A model generated the notes under the pieces. That model was not told the DNA's origin. It ran no database searches and saw nothing but the letters and a program-made list of their open reading frames with translations. Positions 1 to 8,461 of a stretch of 64,000 nucleotides of DNA are shown in pieces. The stretch is taken from contig JAJDUL010000060.1 of assembly GCA_022826685.1 (NCBI GenBank), forward strand, positions 51,328 through 115,327. The letters run 5' to 3'. The position numbers and the translations under genes are program-made. Numbering within the stretch: the stretch's first letter is position 1; each line of letters begins with the position of its first letter. Source of the stretch: Gemmatimonadota bacterium (GTDB taxonomy: Bacteria > Gemmatimonadota > Gemmatimonadetes > Palauibacterales > Palauibacteraceae).

Positions 1-7
1 GATTCCG

Positions 8-1480
8 ATGTCCATATTCGAACGCTGCCGGCGTCGCTTCCGCCTGCGAGGCGGTTCCCCGGGCCACGCCACGGTCCTCACGGCGCTTGGACTCGCGGCC
101 GCCGGTTGTGCGACCGGCGAGGCCAACGAGCCCGAGCAGACGCTCCAGACGCTGACCGCCGGGCGCCAGACCATCGTCTCCAGCGTCGAGGCGACCGGGA
201 CGGTCGAGCCGATCCGCGTGATCGAGGTCAAGTCGCAGGCGGGGGGCGAGGTTCTCCAGCTGCCCGTCGAACTCGGGGACAACGTCGAACAGGGCACGCT
301 CCTCGTGCGGATCGACCCGCGCGATGTGAATAACGCGCACGCCCAGGCCCAGGCCGACCTCGACGTCGCGGAGGCCCAGAACGACGTCGCGGGGCGCCAA
401 CTCGAGCGGGTCGAGGCGCTTCACGAGTCCGACATCGTGACCTCGGAGGAGCTGGAGAACGCGATCCTCTCGGCGGCGAACGCGAGAGCTTCCCTGGTCC
501 GCGCGACGACCAACCTCGAACTGGCCGAGGACAAGCTGGACGACGTGACGCTCCGGGCGCCGATCACCGGCACCATCGTGGAACGGACGGTGGAGCAGGG
601 GCAGGTCGTCACGGGGACGCGCGACCTCACCGGCGGCACCGTGCTGATGCGGATGGCCGACCTCACCGAGGTCCAGGTGCGCATGCTCGTCGACGAGACG
701 GACATCGGCCGGCTCCAGCCGGGACTGCCCGCCGACATCACCGTGGAAGCGTATCCCAACCGCACCTTCCGGGGGTCCGTCCTCAAGATCGAACCGCAGG
801 CGGTGGTCGAACAGAACGTGACGATGTTCGCCGTGCTCACGCGCATCTCCAACGAAGAGGATCTGCTGCGGCCGGGGATGAACGCGGACGTCGAGGTCGT
901 GATCGGGCGGCAGGAGGACGTGCTGGCGGTGGCGAACAGCGGCATCAAGTCCCAGCAGGAGGCCGTCCAGATCGTCCGGGCTCTCGAGATCGACGCCGAT
1001 GTCAACGCGCTGCTGCGCGACTTCCAGAGCCAGGATCGGCCGGAGGGTGCGGCGGAGGAGGATGGAGCGGCGGAGGGCGAGGAGGAGGCGATGATCGGCG
1101 GGGTTCCGATGTCGGAGTTCCAGTCGATGTCGCAGGAAGAGCGGATGCGGGTCTTCCAGAACATGTCCGACGAGGAGCGGAGGCGGATGATGCAGCAGTT
1201 CCGCAACCAGGGAGGCGGCGGACCCGGGGGCGGCCGGGGCGGCCCGGCGCGGCGGCCCGATGAGCCCCGCCCGGCCTTCGTGTTCAGGTACGATGCGAAC
1301 GGCCTCCTCGACCTGAAGCCCGTCATGATCGGCCTCAGCGACTTCGATCACACGCAGATCGTCCGCGGGCTCGAGGAGGGCGAGGAGATCGTCGCCGTCC
1401 CCACCTCGCTCATCGCGCAGCAGGAGTTCCTGGACCGAATCCGCAGCCGGACGGGGCTGCCGGGCGTCGGGGGAAGGTGA
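8..1480 (+). CDS. MacA-like periplasmic adaptor lipoprotein (efflux pump)
   Basis: Membrane-fusion adaptor of a MacAB-type tripartite exporter, joining an inner-membrane FtsX permease to an outer-membrane channel. The N-terminus has a signal ending in a lipobox (LAAAGC, Cys about 34), so it is probably a lipoprotein. A first biotinyl-lipoyl half (about 60-95), a coiled-coil hairpin (about 100-175), the second lipoyl half with LRAPITGTIVERTVEQGQVV and a beta-barrel region (about 215-300) follow in the usual order. Residues about 335-420 form an unusual low-complexity insertion rich in Glu, Met, Gln, Arg and Gly, after which the membrane-proximal domain resumes. The permease gene follows 10 nt later. 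The ATG lies 7 bases from the window edge, so a slightly earlier start cannot be excluded. Family assignment is firm; the substrate is unknown. Confidence 0.9.
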   Translation: MSIFERCRRRFRLRGGSPGHATVLTALGLAAAGCATGEANEPEQTLQTLTAGRQTIVSSVEATGTVEPIRVIEVKSQAGGEVLQLPVELGDNVEQGTLLVRIDPRDVNNAHAQAQADLDVAEAQNDVAGRQLERVEALHESDIVTSEELENAILSAANARASLVRATTNLELAEDKLDDVTLRAPITGTIVERTVEQGQVVTGTRDLTGGTVLMRMADLTEVQVRMLVDETDIGRLQPGLPADITVEAYPNRTFRGSVLKIEPQAVVEQNVTMFAVLTRISNEEDLLRPGMNADVEVVIGRQEDVLAVANSGIKSQQEAVQIVRALEIDADVNALLRDFQSQDRPEGAAEEDGAAEGEEEAMIGGVPMSEFQSMSQEERMRVFQNMSDEERRRMMQQFRNQGGGGPGGGRGGPARRPDEPRPAFVFRYDANGLLDLKPVMIGLSDFDHTQIVRGLEEGEEIVAVPTSLIAQQEFLDRIRSRTGLPGVGGR

Positions 1481-1490
1481 TAACGGCCCG

Positions 1491-2702
1491 ATGATCTTCT
1501 TCGAGATTCTCCGGGTCGCGATGGATGCGATCCGCGCCAACAAGCTGCGCTCGTTCCTGACCATGCTCGGGATCGTGATCGGGGTCGGGGCCGTGATCAC
1601 GATGGTCGCCCTCGGGGAGGGCGCCCAGCGGCAGGTCGAGAGCCAGATCGAGTCGCTCGGGACCAACGTGCTCACGGTTCGCCCCGGGCAGGGGATGTTC
1701 CGCGGCGTGCGTGGCGGGTCGAACGCCCGGTTGACGACCGAAGATGTCGAGGCGGTGCGGCGGGGAGCCCCGGCTCTGATGGAGGTCGCCCCGGAGATGC
1801 AGGGGCAGCTGCAGGTCCAGTTCGGACGCAACAACGCGAGCGTGCGGATTCTCGGGACGACGCCGAACTACGTGGATGTCGAGAATCACACGCTTCAACT
1901 CGGCCGCTTCTTCGATGAGTCCGAGAACCGCGGCCGGCGGCGCGTCGCCGTGCTCGGGGGCGCGGTCCCGGCGGTGCTGAACACCGAAGCCGCCGAACTC
2001 GTCGGTCGGACGATCTCCATCCGGAACATCTCGTTCGAAGTCGTGGGAGTGCTGGAGGAGAAGGGAGGATCGGGCTGGTTCAACCAGGACGAGCAGATCT
2101 TCGTCCCGCTGGAGACGGCGCAGTTCCGATTGCTCGGGACCGACCGCGTGAGCCAGTTCAAGGTCGTCGTCGAGAGTGAGGCGGCGATCCCCGTGGCGAT
2201 GGTGCAGATCGAAGACGTGCTCCGGCGTGAGCACCGCCTTCCCCTCGGACGGGAGAACGACTTCTGGATCTCGGACAGCGTGCAGTTTCTCGAGATTGCA
2301 CAGGAAAATTCGCAGACATTCACCCTGCTGCTCGGCGGGATCGCCGCGGTCAGCCTCCTCGTCGGGGGCATCGGGATCATGAACATCATGCTGGTGTCGG
2401 TCACCGAGCGGACGAAGGAGATCGGCGTGCGCAAGGCGCTCGGCGCCACGAGGAGGGCGGTCCTGCTCCAGTTCCTGCTCGAAGCCACGACCCTCTGCAT
2501 GACGGGCGGGATTCTCGGGGTTGCGTTCGCCTACGGCGCGGCGGAGATGCTCTCGCGCTCGGCGGGCTGGACGATGGCCATTGCGCCGGAGACCATCGGC
2601 CTCGCCGTGGTGTTCGCCGCCGCCGTCGGCGTGTTCTTCGGCCTCTGGCCCGCCCGGCGCGCGGCCCGGCTCGATCCGATCGTGGCGCTCCGGTACGAAT
2701 AG
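1491..2702 (+). CDS. MacB-like ABC transporter permease (FtsX family)
   Basis: Integral membrane permease of a MacB-type ABC exporter, about 403 residues. A first membrane helix at about 20-42 (contains LGIVIGVGAVITMVALGEG) is followed by a periplasmic MacB core domain (about 45-265). Three C-terminal helices (about 275-300, 325-350, 370-390) carry the FtsX signature with ERTKEIGVRKALGA at about 305-318. There is no Walker A or B motif, so unlike E. coli MacB the ATPase must be a separate protein, probably encoded upstream of this window. It starts 10 nt after the adaptor gene and is presumably co-transcribed with it. The adaptor-permease pair suggests export of a peptide, lipid or macrolide-like compound; which one cannot be read from sequence. 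Confidence 0.9.
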   Translation: MIFFEILRVAMDAIRANKLRSFLTMLGIVIGVGAVITMVALGEGAQRQVESQIESLGTNVLTVRPGQGMFRGVRGGSNARLTTEDVEAVRRGAPALMEVAPEMQGQLQVQFGRNNASVRILGTTPNYVDVENHTLQLGRFFDESENRGRRRVAVLGGAVPAVLNTEAAELVGRTISIRNISFEVVGVLEEKGGSGWFNQDEQIFVPLETAQFRLLGTDRVSQFKVVVESEAAIPVAMVQIEDVLRREHRLPLGRENDFWISDSVQFLEIAQENSQTFTLLLGGIAAVSLLVGGIGIMNIMLVSVTERTKEIGVRKALGATRRAVLLQFLLEATTLCMTGGILGVAFAYGAAEMLSRSAGWTMAIAPETIGLAVVFAAAVGVFFGLWPARRAARLDPIVALRYE

Positions 2703-2765
2703 CGGGCTGCCAGCCCGCACACACACGGGTTGGCGGGAGGTCGCGGGCCGACGTATGGTCCCGGC

Positions 2766-3275
2766 ATGAGTCTGCCGCTGACATCCCTTCCGGACTCCGC
2801 CCGCGTCTGGATCTACGGGACGGATCGTCCGCTGACGCCCGAGGAGCGCGAGGCGCTGATGGTCGACCTGCGCGCGTTCGTCGACATCTGGACCGCGCAC
2901 GGGGCGGCACTCCGGGCGGGCGTGGAGTGGGTCGAAGACCGGTTCGCGGTGGTCGCCGTGGATGAAGCTTCGGCGCCCGCGTCCGGGTGCTCGATCGACG
3001 CGATGTCCCGGCGGCTGGGCGCGCTCGAGGAACGCCTGGGCTGCTCGCTTCTCGACAGCACACGCGTGTTCTACCGGGACGAGTCCGGCGCGATCGAGAG
3101 TTGCGCGCGACCGGAGTTCCGGGCGCGGGCGCTGACCGGAGCGATCGGCGACGCGACCCCCGTCTTCGATCCGACCATCGACACTCTGGCGGCGCTCAGG
3201 GCGGGCGAACTCGAGCGGCCGGCCGCCCGTTCCTGGCACCGGCAACTCCTGGGCCGCCCCGGCGGACGGTCCTGA
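2766..3275 (+). CDS. Conserved cytoplasmic protein of unknown function
   Basis: A 169-residue soluble protein without signal peptide or membrane segment. Recognisable conserved stretches are an N-terminal VWIYGTDRPLTPEE and a central VDEASAPASGCSID. From memory these match a small family common in Bacteroidota and relatives whose members are sometimes labelled ABC transporter ATPase. No Walker motif is present, so that label is unsupported. The ATG at 2766 is preferred over the GTG/ATG-rich sequence upstream because the conserved family sequence begins right after it. It sits between the permease gene and a patatin gene on the same strand. Function unknown. Confidence 0.75.
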   Translation: MSLPLTSLPDSARVWIYGTDRPLTPEEREALMVDLRAFVDIWTAHGAALRAGVEWVEDRFAVVAVDEASAPASGCSIDAMSRRLGALEERLGCSLLDSTRVFYRDESGAIESCARPEFRARALTGAIGDATPVFDPTIDTLAALRAGELERPAARSWHRQLLGRPGGRS

Positions 3276-3288
3276 CGCGGGGACCGGC

Positions 3289-4449
3289 GTGACGGGAGCC
3301 CCTGGGAGCGGCGCTTCCGGCGCCGCGCGGGGGAAGCTGGCCTTCGCCCTCTCGGGCGGCGGCGCGAGGGCCGCCTACCAGACCGGCGTGCTGAGCCATA
3401 TCGGCCGGCGGCTGCCCGGGCTTCGGATCCCCCTCCTCACCGGCGTCTCCGCGGGTGCGATCAACGTGGGGTTCCTCGCCGCCTACAACGGGAATCTGCG
3501 CGGCGCGACGCAGGCCCTGAAGCGCCGCTGGCTCTCGCTCACGACCGAAGAAGTGCTGCGCACGAACCCCGCTTCCCTGCTCAAGGTGGGCCTGCGGATG
3601 GGAGGATCCCTGCTGGGTGGCGGGACCGGGCTGAGTCCCCGTTTCCAGAGCCTCGTCGACACGTCGCCGCTGCGCGAGTTCATCGAGCGCGACGTCGGCC
3701 GCGGAGAGATCGACGCCAGGATCCGGGCGGGGGAGCTCGAAGCGGTGGGTCTCACGGCGATGTCCTACCAGACGGGACGCACGGTCCTCTTCGTGCAGGG
3801 CGAACCGCAGTCGGGGCCCGAGCGCGCGAGCGCACACTACCGACTCGTGCGGACGAACATTTCGGTGGACCACATCCTGGCCTCGGCGTCGATCCCGCTC
3901 GTGTTTCCGGCGATCAAACTCGGTCAGCAGTATTACGGAGACGGGAGCTTCCGCACCGCCGCGCCGCTGGCGCCCGCGATTCACATGGGGGCGGACCGCA
4001 TCTTCACGATCTCGGCCCGTTACCGGCGGTCCGAACTGGAGGCGCGGGCGCCGGACACGACCGGGTATCCACCGCCGGCGAGAGTCCTGGGCCTGCTGCT
4101 GAACTCGGTCTTTCTCGACACGCTGGACTGGGACGCCGCCGCGCTGCGCCGGATCAACCTCCTCGTCGACCGACTCCCCCGAGAGGTCTCCGAGAGCCAG
4201 GGCCTGCGCCGCGTCGACCTGCTCATCCTGAGACCCTCCCGCGACATCGGGAAGCTGGCCCGCGACTTCGAGATCGAACTTCCGCCGGCGCTGAGGTTCC
4301 TCGTGCGAGGTCTGGGAACGCCGGACATCAAGACGGCCGACTTCCTGAGTTATCTCCTGTTCGAGAGCGAGTACATCCGGGCGCTCGTGGAACTCGGAGC
4401 CTCCGACGCGGAGGCGAACTGGGGCCGCATCGAGGCGTTTCTCACCTGA
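3289..4449 (+). CDS. Patatin-like phospholipase
   Basis: Predicted Ser-Asp dyad lipid acyl hydrolase of the patatin/RssA family, 386 residues. The oxyanion-hole glycine motif is LSGGGARAAYQTGVL (about 21-35), the nucleophile elbow is GVSAGAIN with Ser about 54, and the catalytic aspartate is in YYGDGSFRT (Asp about 219). No signal peptide is evident, so it is probably cytoplasmic or peripheral to the inner membrane. GTG start. It follows the preceding gene by 13 nt, and its TGA is 2 nt before the SbcD-like gene, so it is likely in the same transcript. Substrate (phospholipid or lysophospholipid) is inferred from the family only. Confidence 0.9.
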   Translation: MTGAPGSGASGAARGKLAFALSGGGARAAYQTGVLSHIGRRLPGLRIPLLTGVSAGAINVGFLAAYNGNLRGATQALKRRWLSLTTEEVLRTNPASLLKVGLRMGGSLLGGGTGLSPRFQSLVDTSPLREFIERDVGRGEIDARIRAGELEAVGLTAMSYQTGRTVLFVQGEPQSGPERASAHYRLVRTNISVDHILASASIPLVFPAIKLGQQYYGDGSFRTAAPLAPAIHMGADRIFTISARYRRSELEARAPDTTGYPPPARVLGLLLNSVFLDTLDWDAAALRRINLLVDRLPREVSESQGLRRVDLLILRPSRDIGKLARDFEIELPPALRFLVRGLGTPDIKTADFLSYLLFESEYIRALVELGASDAEANWGRIEAFLT

Positions 4450-4451
4450 CC

Positions 4452-5567
4452 GTGCAACGGACGATCGTCCACTTCGCCGACCTCCATCTCGACTCCCCGT
4501 TCGCGTGGTGCGAGGCGACGGGCGACGTGGCGCGGCGGCGGCGCGAGGCGCTTCGCGATACCCTGCTCGCGATCGTGGAACTCGTGCGCTCGACCGGCGC
4601 GGACGCGCTCTTCTGCGGAGGCGATCTGTACGAGCACGATCGCGTCACGCTCGACACGGCGAACTTCCTAAGGCAGACCTTCGCCTCCCTCGACCCGGTG
4701 CCCGTCTACATCGCGCCCGGCAATCACGACTGGTACGGGCCGACGAGCGTCTACGCGACCGAGGGATGGAGCGGGAACGTCCACATCTTTCGCGATGCGG
4801 CGCTCCAGGCGGTCTCCCTCGCGCCCGGCATCACGCTGTGGGGGGGCGCGCATTGCGCTCCCGCCAACACGGACAACTTCCTCGGCGACGGCTTCAGGGT
4901 CTCCGGGGCGGGGGCGCACGTGGCGCTCTTTCACGGAGCGGAACGGTCGTGGCTCGCGGCACAGGGTGAAGGGAAGGCGCCGCACGCCCCCTTCGAGACG
5001 GCCGAGATCCCGGACAGCGGGCTGAATCACGCGTTCCTCGGCCACTATCACCGGCCGGCGGACGGCGCCCATCACACCTATCCCGGCAACCCCGACCCTC
5101 TGCAGTTCGGAGAGGAAGGGGAGCGCGGCCCCGTCGTGGCGACGATCGACGCGGAGGGCGAGGTCGCGCGCGAGCGCCACGTCGTGGCGGTCACCCCGGT
5201 TCATGACCTGCGGCTCGATGTCACGGGCCTCAAGAGCCGCCAGCAGATCCGGGACACGCTGCGCGCGAAGACGGAGAGCCTCCCGGGACTCGCGCGCCTC
5301 ACGGTGTGCGGAGACCTCGAGCCGTCGCTCGACCTCCAGGAGGACACGATCCGCGAGCAGCTGCTCGAAACGTTCGACGCCGTGCAGATCCGGAAATCCG
5401 AACTGCACCTGGCGTACGACCTCGAAGAGATCCGCGGGGAGCCCACCGTGCGGGGACGATTCGTCGAGGATGTGATGGGAGCGGAGTTGGCGGAAGATGA
5501 GAAGCGCCGTGTGCTGCGGATGGGACTCCGGGCGCTCGACGGACGCGACGACCTCGAGGTGCTGTGA
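4452..5567 (+). CDS. SbcD/YhaO-like metallophosphoesterase (DNA repair nuclease)
   Basis: Calcineurin-like phosphoesterase of the SbcD/Mre11 group, 371 residues, expected to be the nuclease partner of the ATPase encoded next. Metal-binding motifs appear in order: HFADLHLDSPF (D-x-H, about 7-17), GGDLYEHD (about 56-63), PGNHDWY (about 88-94), a histidine in LFHGAE and LGHYHRP (about 197-203). A C-terminal capping region follows. GTG start, 2 nt after the patatin stop. The stop overlaps the start of the ATPase gene (TGATG), a typical coupled sbcD-sbcC arrangement. Because the partner resembles YhaN rather than classical SbcC, the better comparison is Bacillus YhaO. Confidence 0.9.
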   Translation: MQRTIVHFADLHLDSPFAWCEATGDVARRRREALRDTLLAIVELVRSTGADALFCGGDLYEHDRVTLDTANFLRQTFASLDPVPVYIAPGNHDWYGPTSVYATEGWSGNVHIFRDAALQAVSLAPGITLWGGAHCAPANTDNFLGDGFRVSGAGAHVALFHGAERSWLAAQGEGKAPHAPFETAEIPDSGLNHAFLGHYHRPADGAHHTYPGNPDPLQFGEEGERGPVVATIDAEGEVARERHVVAVTPVHDLRLDVTGLKSRQQIRDTLRAKTESLPGLARLTVCGDLEPSLDLQEDTIREQLLETFDAVQIRKSELHLAYDLEEIRGEPTVRGRFVEDVMGAELAEDEKRRVLRMGLRALDGRDDLEVL

Positions 5568-8461
5568 TGCGCTTCGAGTCCGTGACGGCCCATCGCTTCG
5601 GTCCCTTCCGGGATGAGACGCTGGAACTGGCGCCGGGAATGAACGTCGTCTTCGGCCGCAACGAGGCGGGGAAATCCTCCTGGCACGCGGCGCTGTACGC
5701 CGGGCTCTGCGGCATGCGGCGCGGCAAGGGGGCGATGCGGAAGGAGGAGAAGCGGTTCGCGGAGCGCCACAAGCCGTGGGACGACGACGCGTGGGAGGTC
5801 GGAGCCATCGTCGCGCTCGAAGACGGGCGGCGCGTGGAATTGAGGCACGATCTCGCGGGAAGGGTCGAGAGTTCGGCGGAGGACGTGAGCGTCGCGGGAC
5901 GGGACTATTCGGGCGAGATCCTGTTCGACGGGGCGCCGGACGGCTCGCGGTGGCTGGGCCTGAACCGCCGCTCGTTTCTCGCCACCGCCTGTGTGCGTCA
6001 GACGGACATCCTCAGGGTCCGGGACGATCCGGAATCGCTGCAGGAGGACATGCAGCGCGCGGCGGCGACGGCGGGCGTGGACCAGACGGCGGCCGCCGCG
6101 CTGCAACGGCTCGAGGAGGTTCTCCGGGAACGCGTCGGATCGACCCGGGCTCCGACGAAGCCGCTCATGACGACCGCGCGGCGGGTCGCGGAGGCGCGTG
6201 AGGCCCTGGAGGCGGCCCGCGAGGCGCACCGGGACTTTCAGGAGCGTCGCGCCAAGGTCGAAACGCTGGAGCGGGCGGCGAGGAAAGCCCGCCGCCGCGT
6301 GGAGGCGGCGGAGGCCGCGCTCGAGAGAGCCGAGGCGGAGGCGCTCGCGGAACGGCTGCGGGAGGCACGGGCCCTGCACGAGGAGTTCCCCGAGGGGGCG
6401 CCCCACCCGGTCCCCGAGGGTGGCGGCCTCACGCGGGCGGTCACCGAAGCGCTCACGACGTGGCGCAACCTCCCCGATCCGGTGGAACTGACGGGGCCTT
6501 CGGCGCGCGAGCTCGAGGAGACGATCGAGGGCGCCGATGCGGAGCTGGCGGCCGCGCGGGCGGTCGTCGCGGAGGCCGCTGCCGTGGACGCCGAGGCTCG
6601 CCTTGCCGCTGCCCGTGAACTTCAGGCGCTCTTCCCGGAGGGCGGCCCCCGGGTTTCCCCGGAAGAGGATACGCGTCTGGCGGAGATCCGCGACGCGCTC
6701 CGCGCCTGGGAGTCGCTTCCCGAGGTCGGGCCGCCTGCGGGGCGGAGCCTGGAGGAAATCGAGGGGGATCTGGCCGATCTCGAAGAGCGGCGGCCGGCGA
6801 CCTCCCGGAAACGTTCGCCCGCGCGAGCCGCGGCGTGGCTGGCTTCTTCGGCGGCCGCGGCGATCGGAGGTCTCGTCCTTGCGCTGCTGGCGCCGGAGTC
6901 GCGCTCCGCGGGGCTGATCCTGTTCGCGGTCGGGGCGGGAGGCGTCCTGTCTCACCGACTGGCGAGAACGCGGGCCGACCGCTCGGAGATCGCGCTCGCG
7001 CTGGACGTGCGGCGCGACAGTCTCCGGCGCGAACTCGAGACCGGACGCTCGGCCCACGAGCGGTACGAGGCTGAACTCCGGACCCGGCGCGACGCGATCG
7101 ACCGCCTTCGTGAATTCTCCGGCGGGGAGGATGCGGTTTCGCTCGAACCTGAAGCGCTCGCGGAGTCGCTGCACCGCCAGGTCGAGTCCCGGCAGGCGGG
7201 AAGGAAAGAGGCGGCGCGACGGGGTTCGCAGTGGGATGAGCTTCAGGGGCTGCTTGCCGGTTCGTCTTTCGACGCACTCGCCGCCGAGACGGATCGGCTG
7301 CGCACCGCGGCCGATTCCCTCCTCGCGTACGCGCCCGGAGCCCCGCTCGCGGAGTTGAGGACCCGGGGCATCACGCGGAGCGAGTTGGACGAACTCGAAC
7401 GGCGGACCGCGGAGCAGCGCCGAGAGTGGAGCGACGAACGGGGTCGGCGTCTGGCGGCGGAGACGCGGCACGCACATCGGGCGGAGCGGGCCGATGATGC
7501 CGTGAACGCGCTGCGTGAAGCCGGCTCTCGCGTCGGGGTGACCGACGACGACCCCGAGGAGCTTACGGCCGCATTGGAGGAGTGGCGCGCGGGCCGGGAG
7601 CGGATGCTCGAGGAAGCCGGCGAACGCAACGAATCGTGGGATCGCCTGCAACAGTTGCTCGGCGAGCGCACGCTGGAAGAGTTCGCCGACGAAGTGGAGC
7701 AACGCCGTCTCCGGGCCGGCCGGCTCGTCGACCGGCTCGGGGCGGACCTCCTCGTCGAAGCTCGGGCGGGGCGGCCCACCGGGGAGACGGTGGAGAGTCT
7801 CGGACGGGAAGCGGAGGTCGCCCGCGAGGAAGTGCTGCGCGCCGGCGGCCAGCTCACCGAACGCGAACACCATCTCCCCAGCGTCGCGGACGCGGAGGAC
7901 GCGCTGGCGGCGGCCGAGCGGGAGCAGGAGAGGATCGCGCGCCTCAAGGACACGCTGGACTGCACGATCGGATTCCTCGAAGAGGCGCAGGAGCGAGTGC
8001 TGCGCGACATCGCGCCCGTTCTGAGGCAGACGGTCCTCGAATGGCTTCCCGGGGTGACGGACGGCCGCTACACCAGGTGCCGAATCGACCCGGAGAATCT
8101 GCTCGTCGAGGTCCGCACCCCGGGGGGACGCTGGCGCTCCGCCCACCTGCTCTCCCACGGCACGGCGGAGCAGATCTACCTGCTGCTCAGGTTCGCGCTC
8201 TCACGGCACCTCACCCGGGAGGGCGAGACCTGTCCTCTCATCCTCGACGATGTCGTGGGCGCGTCCGACGCGGTCCGGAAACAGGCGGTGCTGCAGACGC
8301 TGCACGCGCTCGCGCGCTCGACCCAGGTCATCCTCTTCACGCACGAGGAGGATGTACGGGACTGGGCGAGGGAGAACCTCGCGGGATCCGGTGCCCGCCT
8401 CATCGAACTCGCCGGGCGGCGGGGCGAGCGCGGAGGAAACGGACTGGCTCCCGCTACTTGA
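5567..8461 (+). CDS. SbcC/YhaN-like SMC-family ATPase with internal membrane hairpin
   Basis: Large AAA/SMC-type ATPase (about 964 residues) pairing with the nuclease gene it overlaps. The N-terminal ATPase half has Walker A FGRNEAGKSSWHAAL (about 27-41). Long Glu/Ala/Arg-rich coiled coils (about 190-410 and 460-830) flank a hydrophobic hairpin at about 418-458 made of two predicted membrane segments. The C-terminal half has a signature-like LLSHGTAEQIYLLLRF and Walker B CPLILDDVVG. The CxxC zinc hook of Rad50/SbcC is absent. Two membrane helices at the coiled-coil apex are the layout known for YhaN. An in-frame GTG 3 nt earlier is an alternative start. The 3' end overlaps the convergent reductase gene by 8 nt. 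Confidence 0.85.
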   Translation: MRFESVTAHRFGPFRDETLELAPGMNVVFGRNEAGKSSWHAALYAGLCGMRRGKGAMRKEEKRFAERHKPWDDDAWEVGAIVALEDGRRVELRHDLAGRVESSAEDVSVAGRDYSGEILFDGAPDGSRWLGLNRRSFLATACVRQTDILRVRDDPESLQEDMQRAAATAGVDQTAAAALQRLEEVLRERVGSTRAPTKPLMTTARRVAEAREALEAAREAHRDFQERRAKVETLERAARKARRRVEAAEAALERAEAEALAERLREARALHEEFPEGAPHPVPEGGGLTRAVTEALTTWRNLPDPVELTGPSARELEETIEGADAELAAARAVVAEAAAVDAEARLAAARELQALFPEGGPRVSPEEDTRLAEIRDALRAWESLPEVGPPAGRSLEEIEGDLADLEERRPATSRKRSPARAAAWLASSAAAAIGGLVLALLAPESRSAGLILFAVGAGGVLSHRLARTRADRSEIALALDVRRDSLRRELETGRSAHERYEAELRTRRDAIDRLREFSGGEDAVSLEPEALAESLHRQVESRQAGRKEAARRGSQWDELQGLLAGSSFDALAAETDRLRTAADSLLAYAPGAPLAELRTRGITRSELDELERRTAEQRREWSDERGRRLAAETRHAHRAERADDAVNALREAGSRVGVTDDDPEELTAALEEWRAGRERMLEEAGERNESWDRLQQLLGERTLEEFADEVEQRRLRAGRLVDRLGADLLVEARAGRPTGETVESLGREAEVAREEVLRAGGQLTEREHHLPSVADAEDALAAAEREQERIARLKDTLDCTIGFLEEAQERVLRDIAPVLRQTVLEWLPGVTDGRYTRCRIDPENLLVEVRTPGGRWRSAHLLSHGTAEQIYLLLRFALSRHLTREGETCPLILDDVVGASDAVRKQAVLQTLHALARSTQVILFTHEEDVRDWARENLAGSGARLIELAGRRGERGGNGLAPAT

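Noticed and set aside
2531..3245. Minus-strand frames opposite the small conserved protein at 2766
   Set aside because: No motif; the plus-strand reading has conserved blocks and co-directional neighbours.
5201..8158. A 985-codon open frame antisense to the SbcC/YhaN-like gene
   Set aside because: Composition is Arg/Pro-rich with no recognisable motif, and it lies opposite a gene with clear ATPase motifs; GC-rich DNA commonly leaves such frames open.
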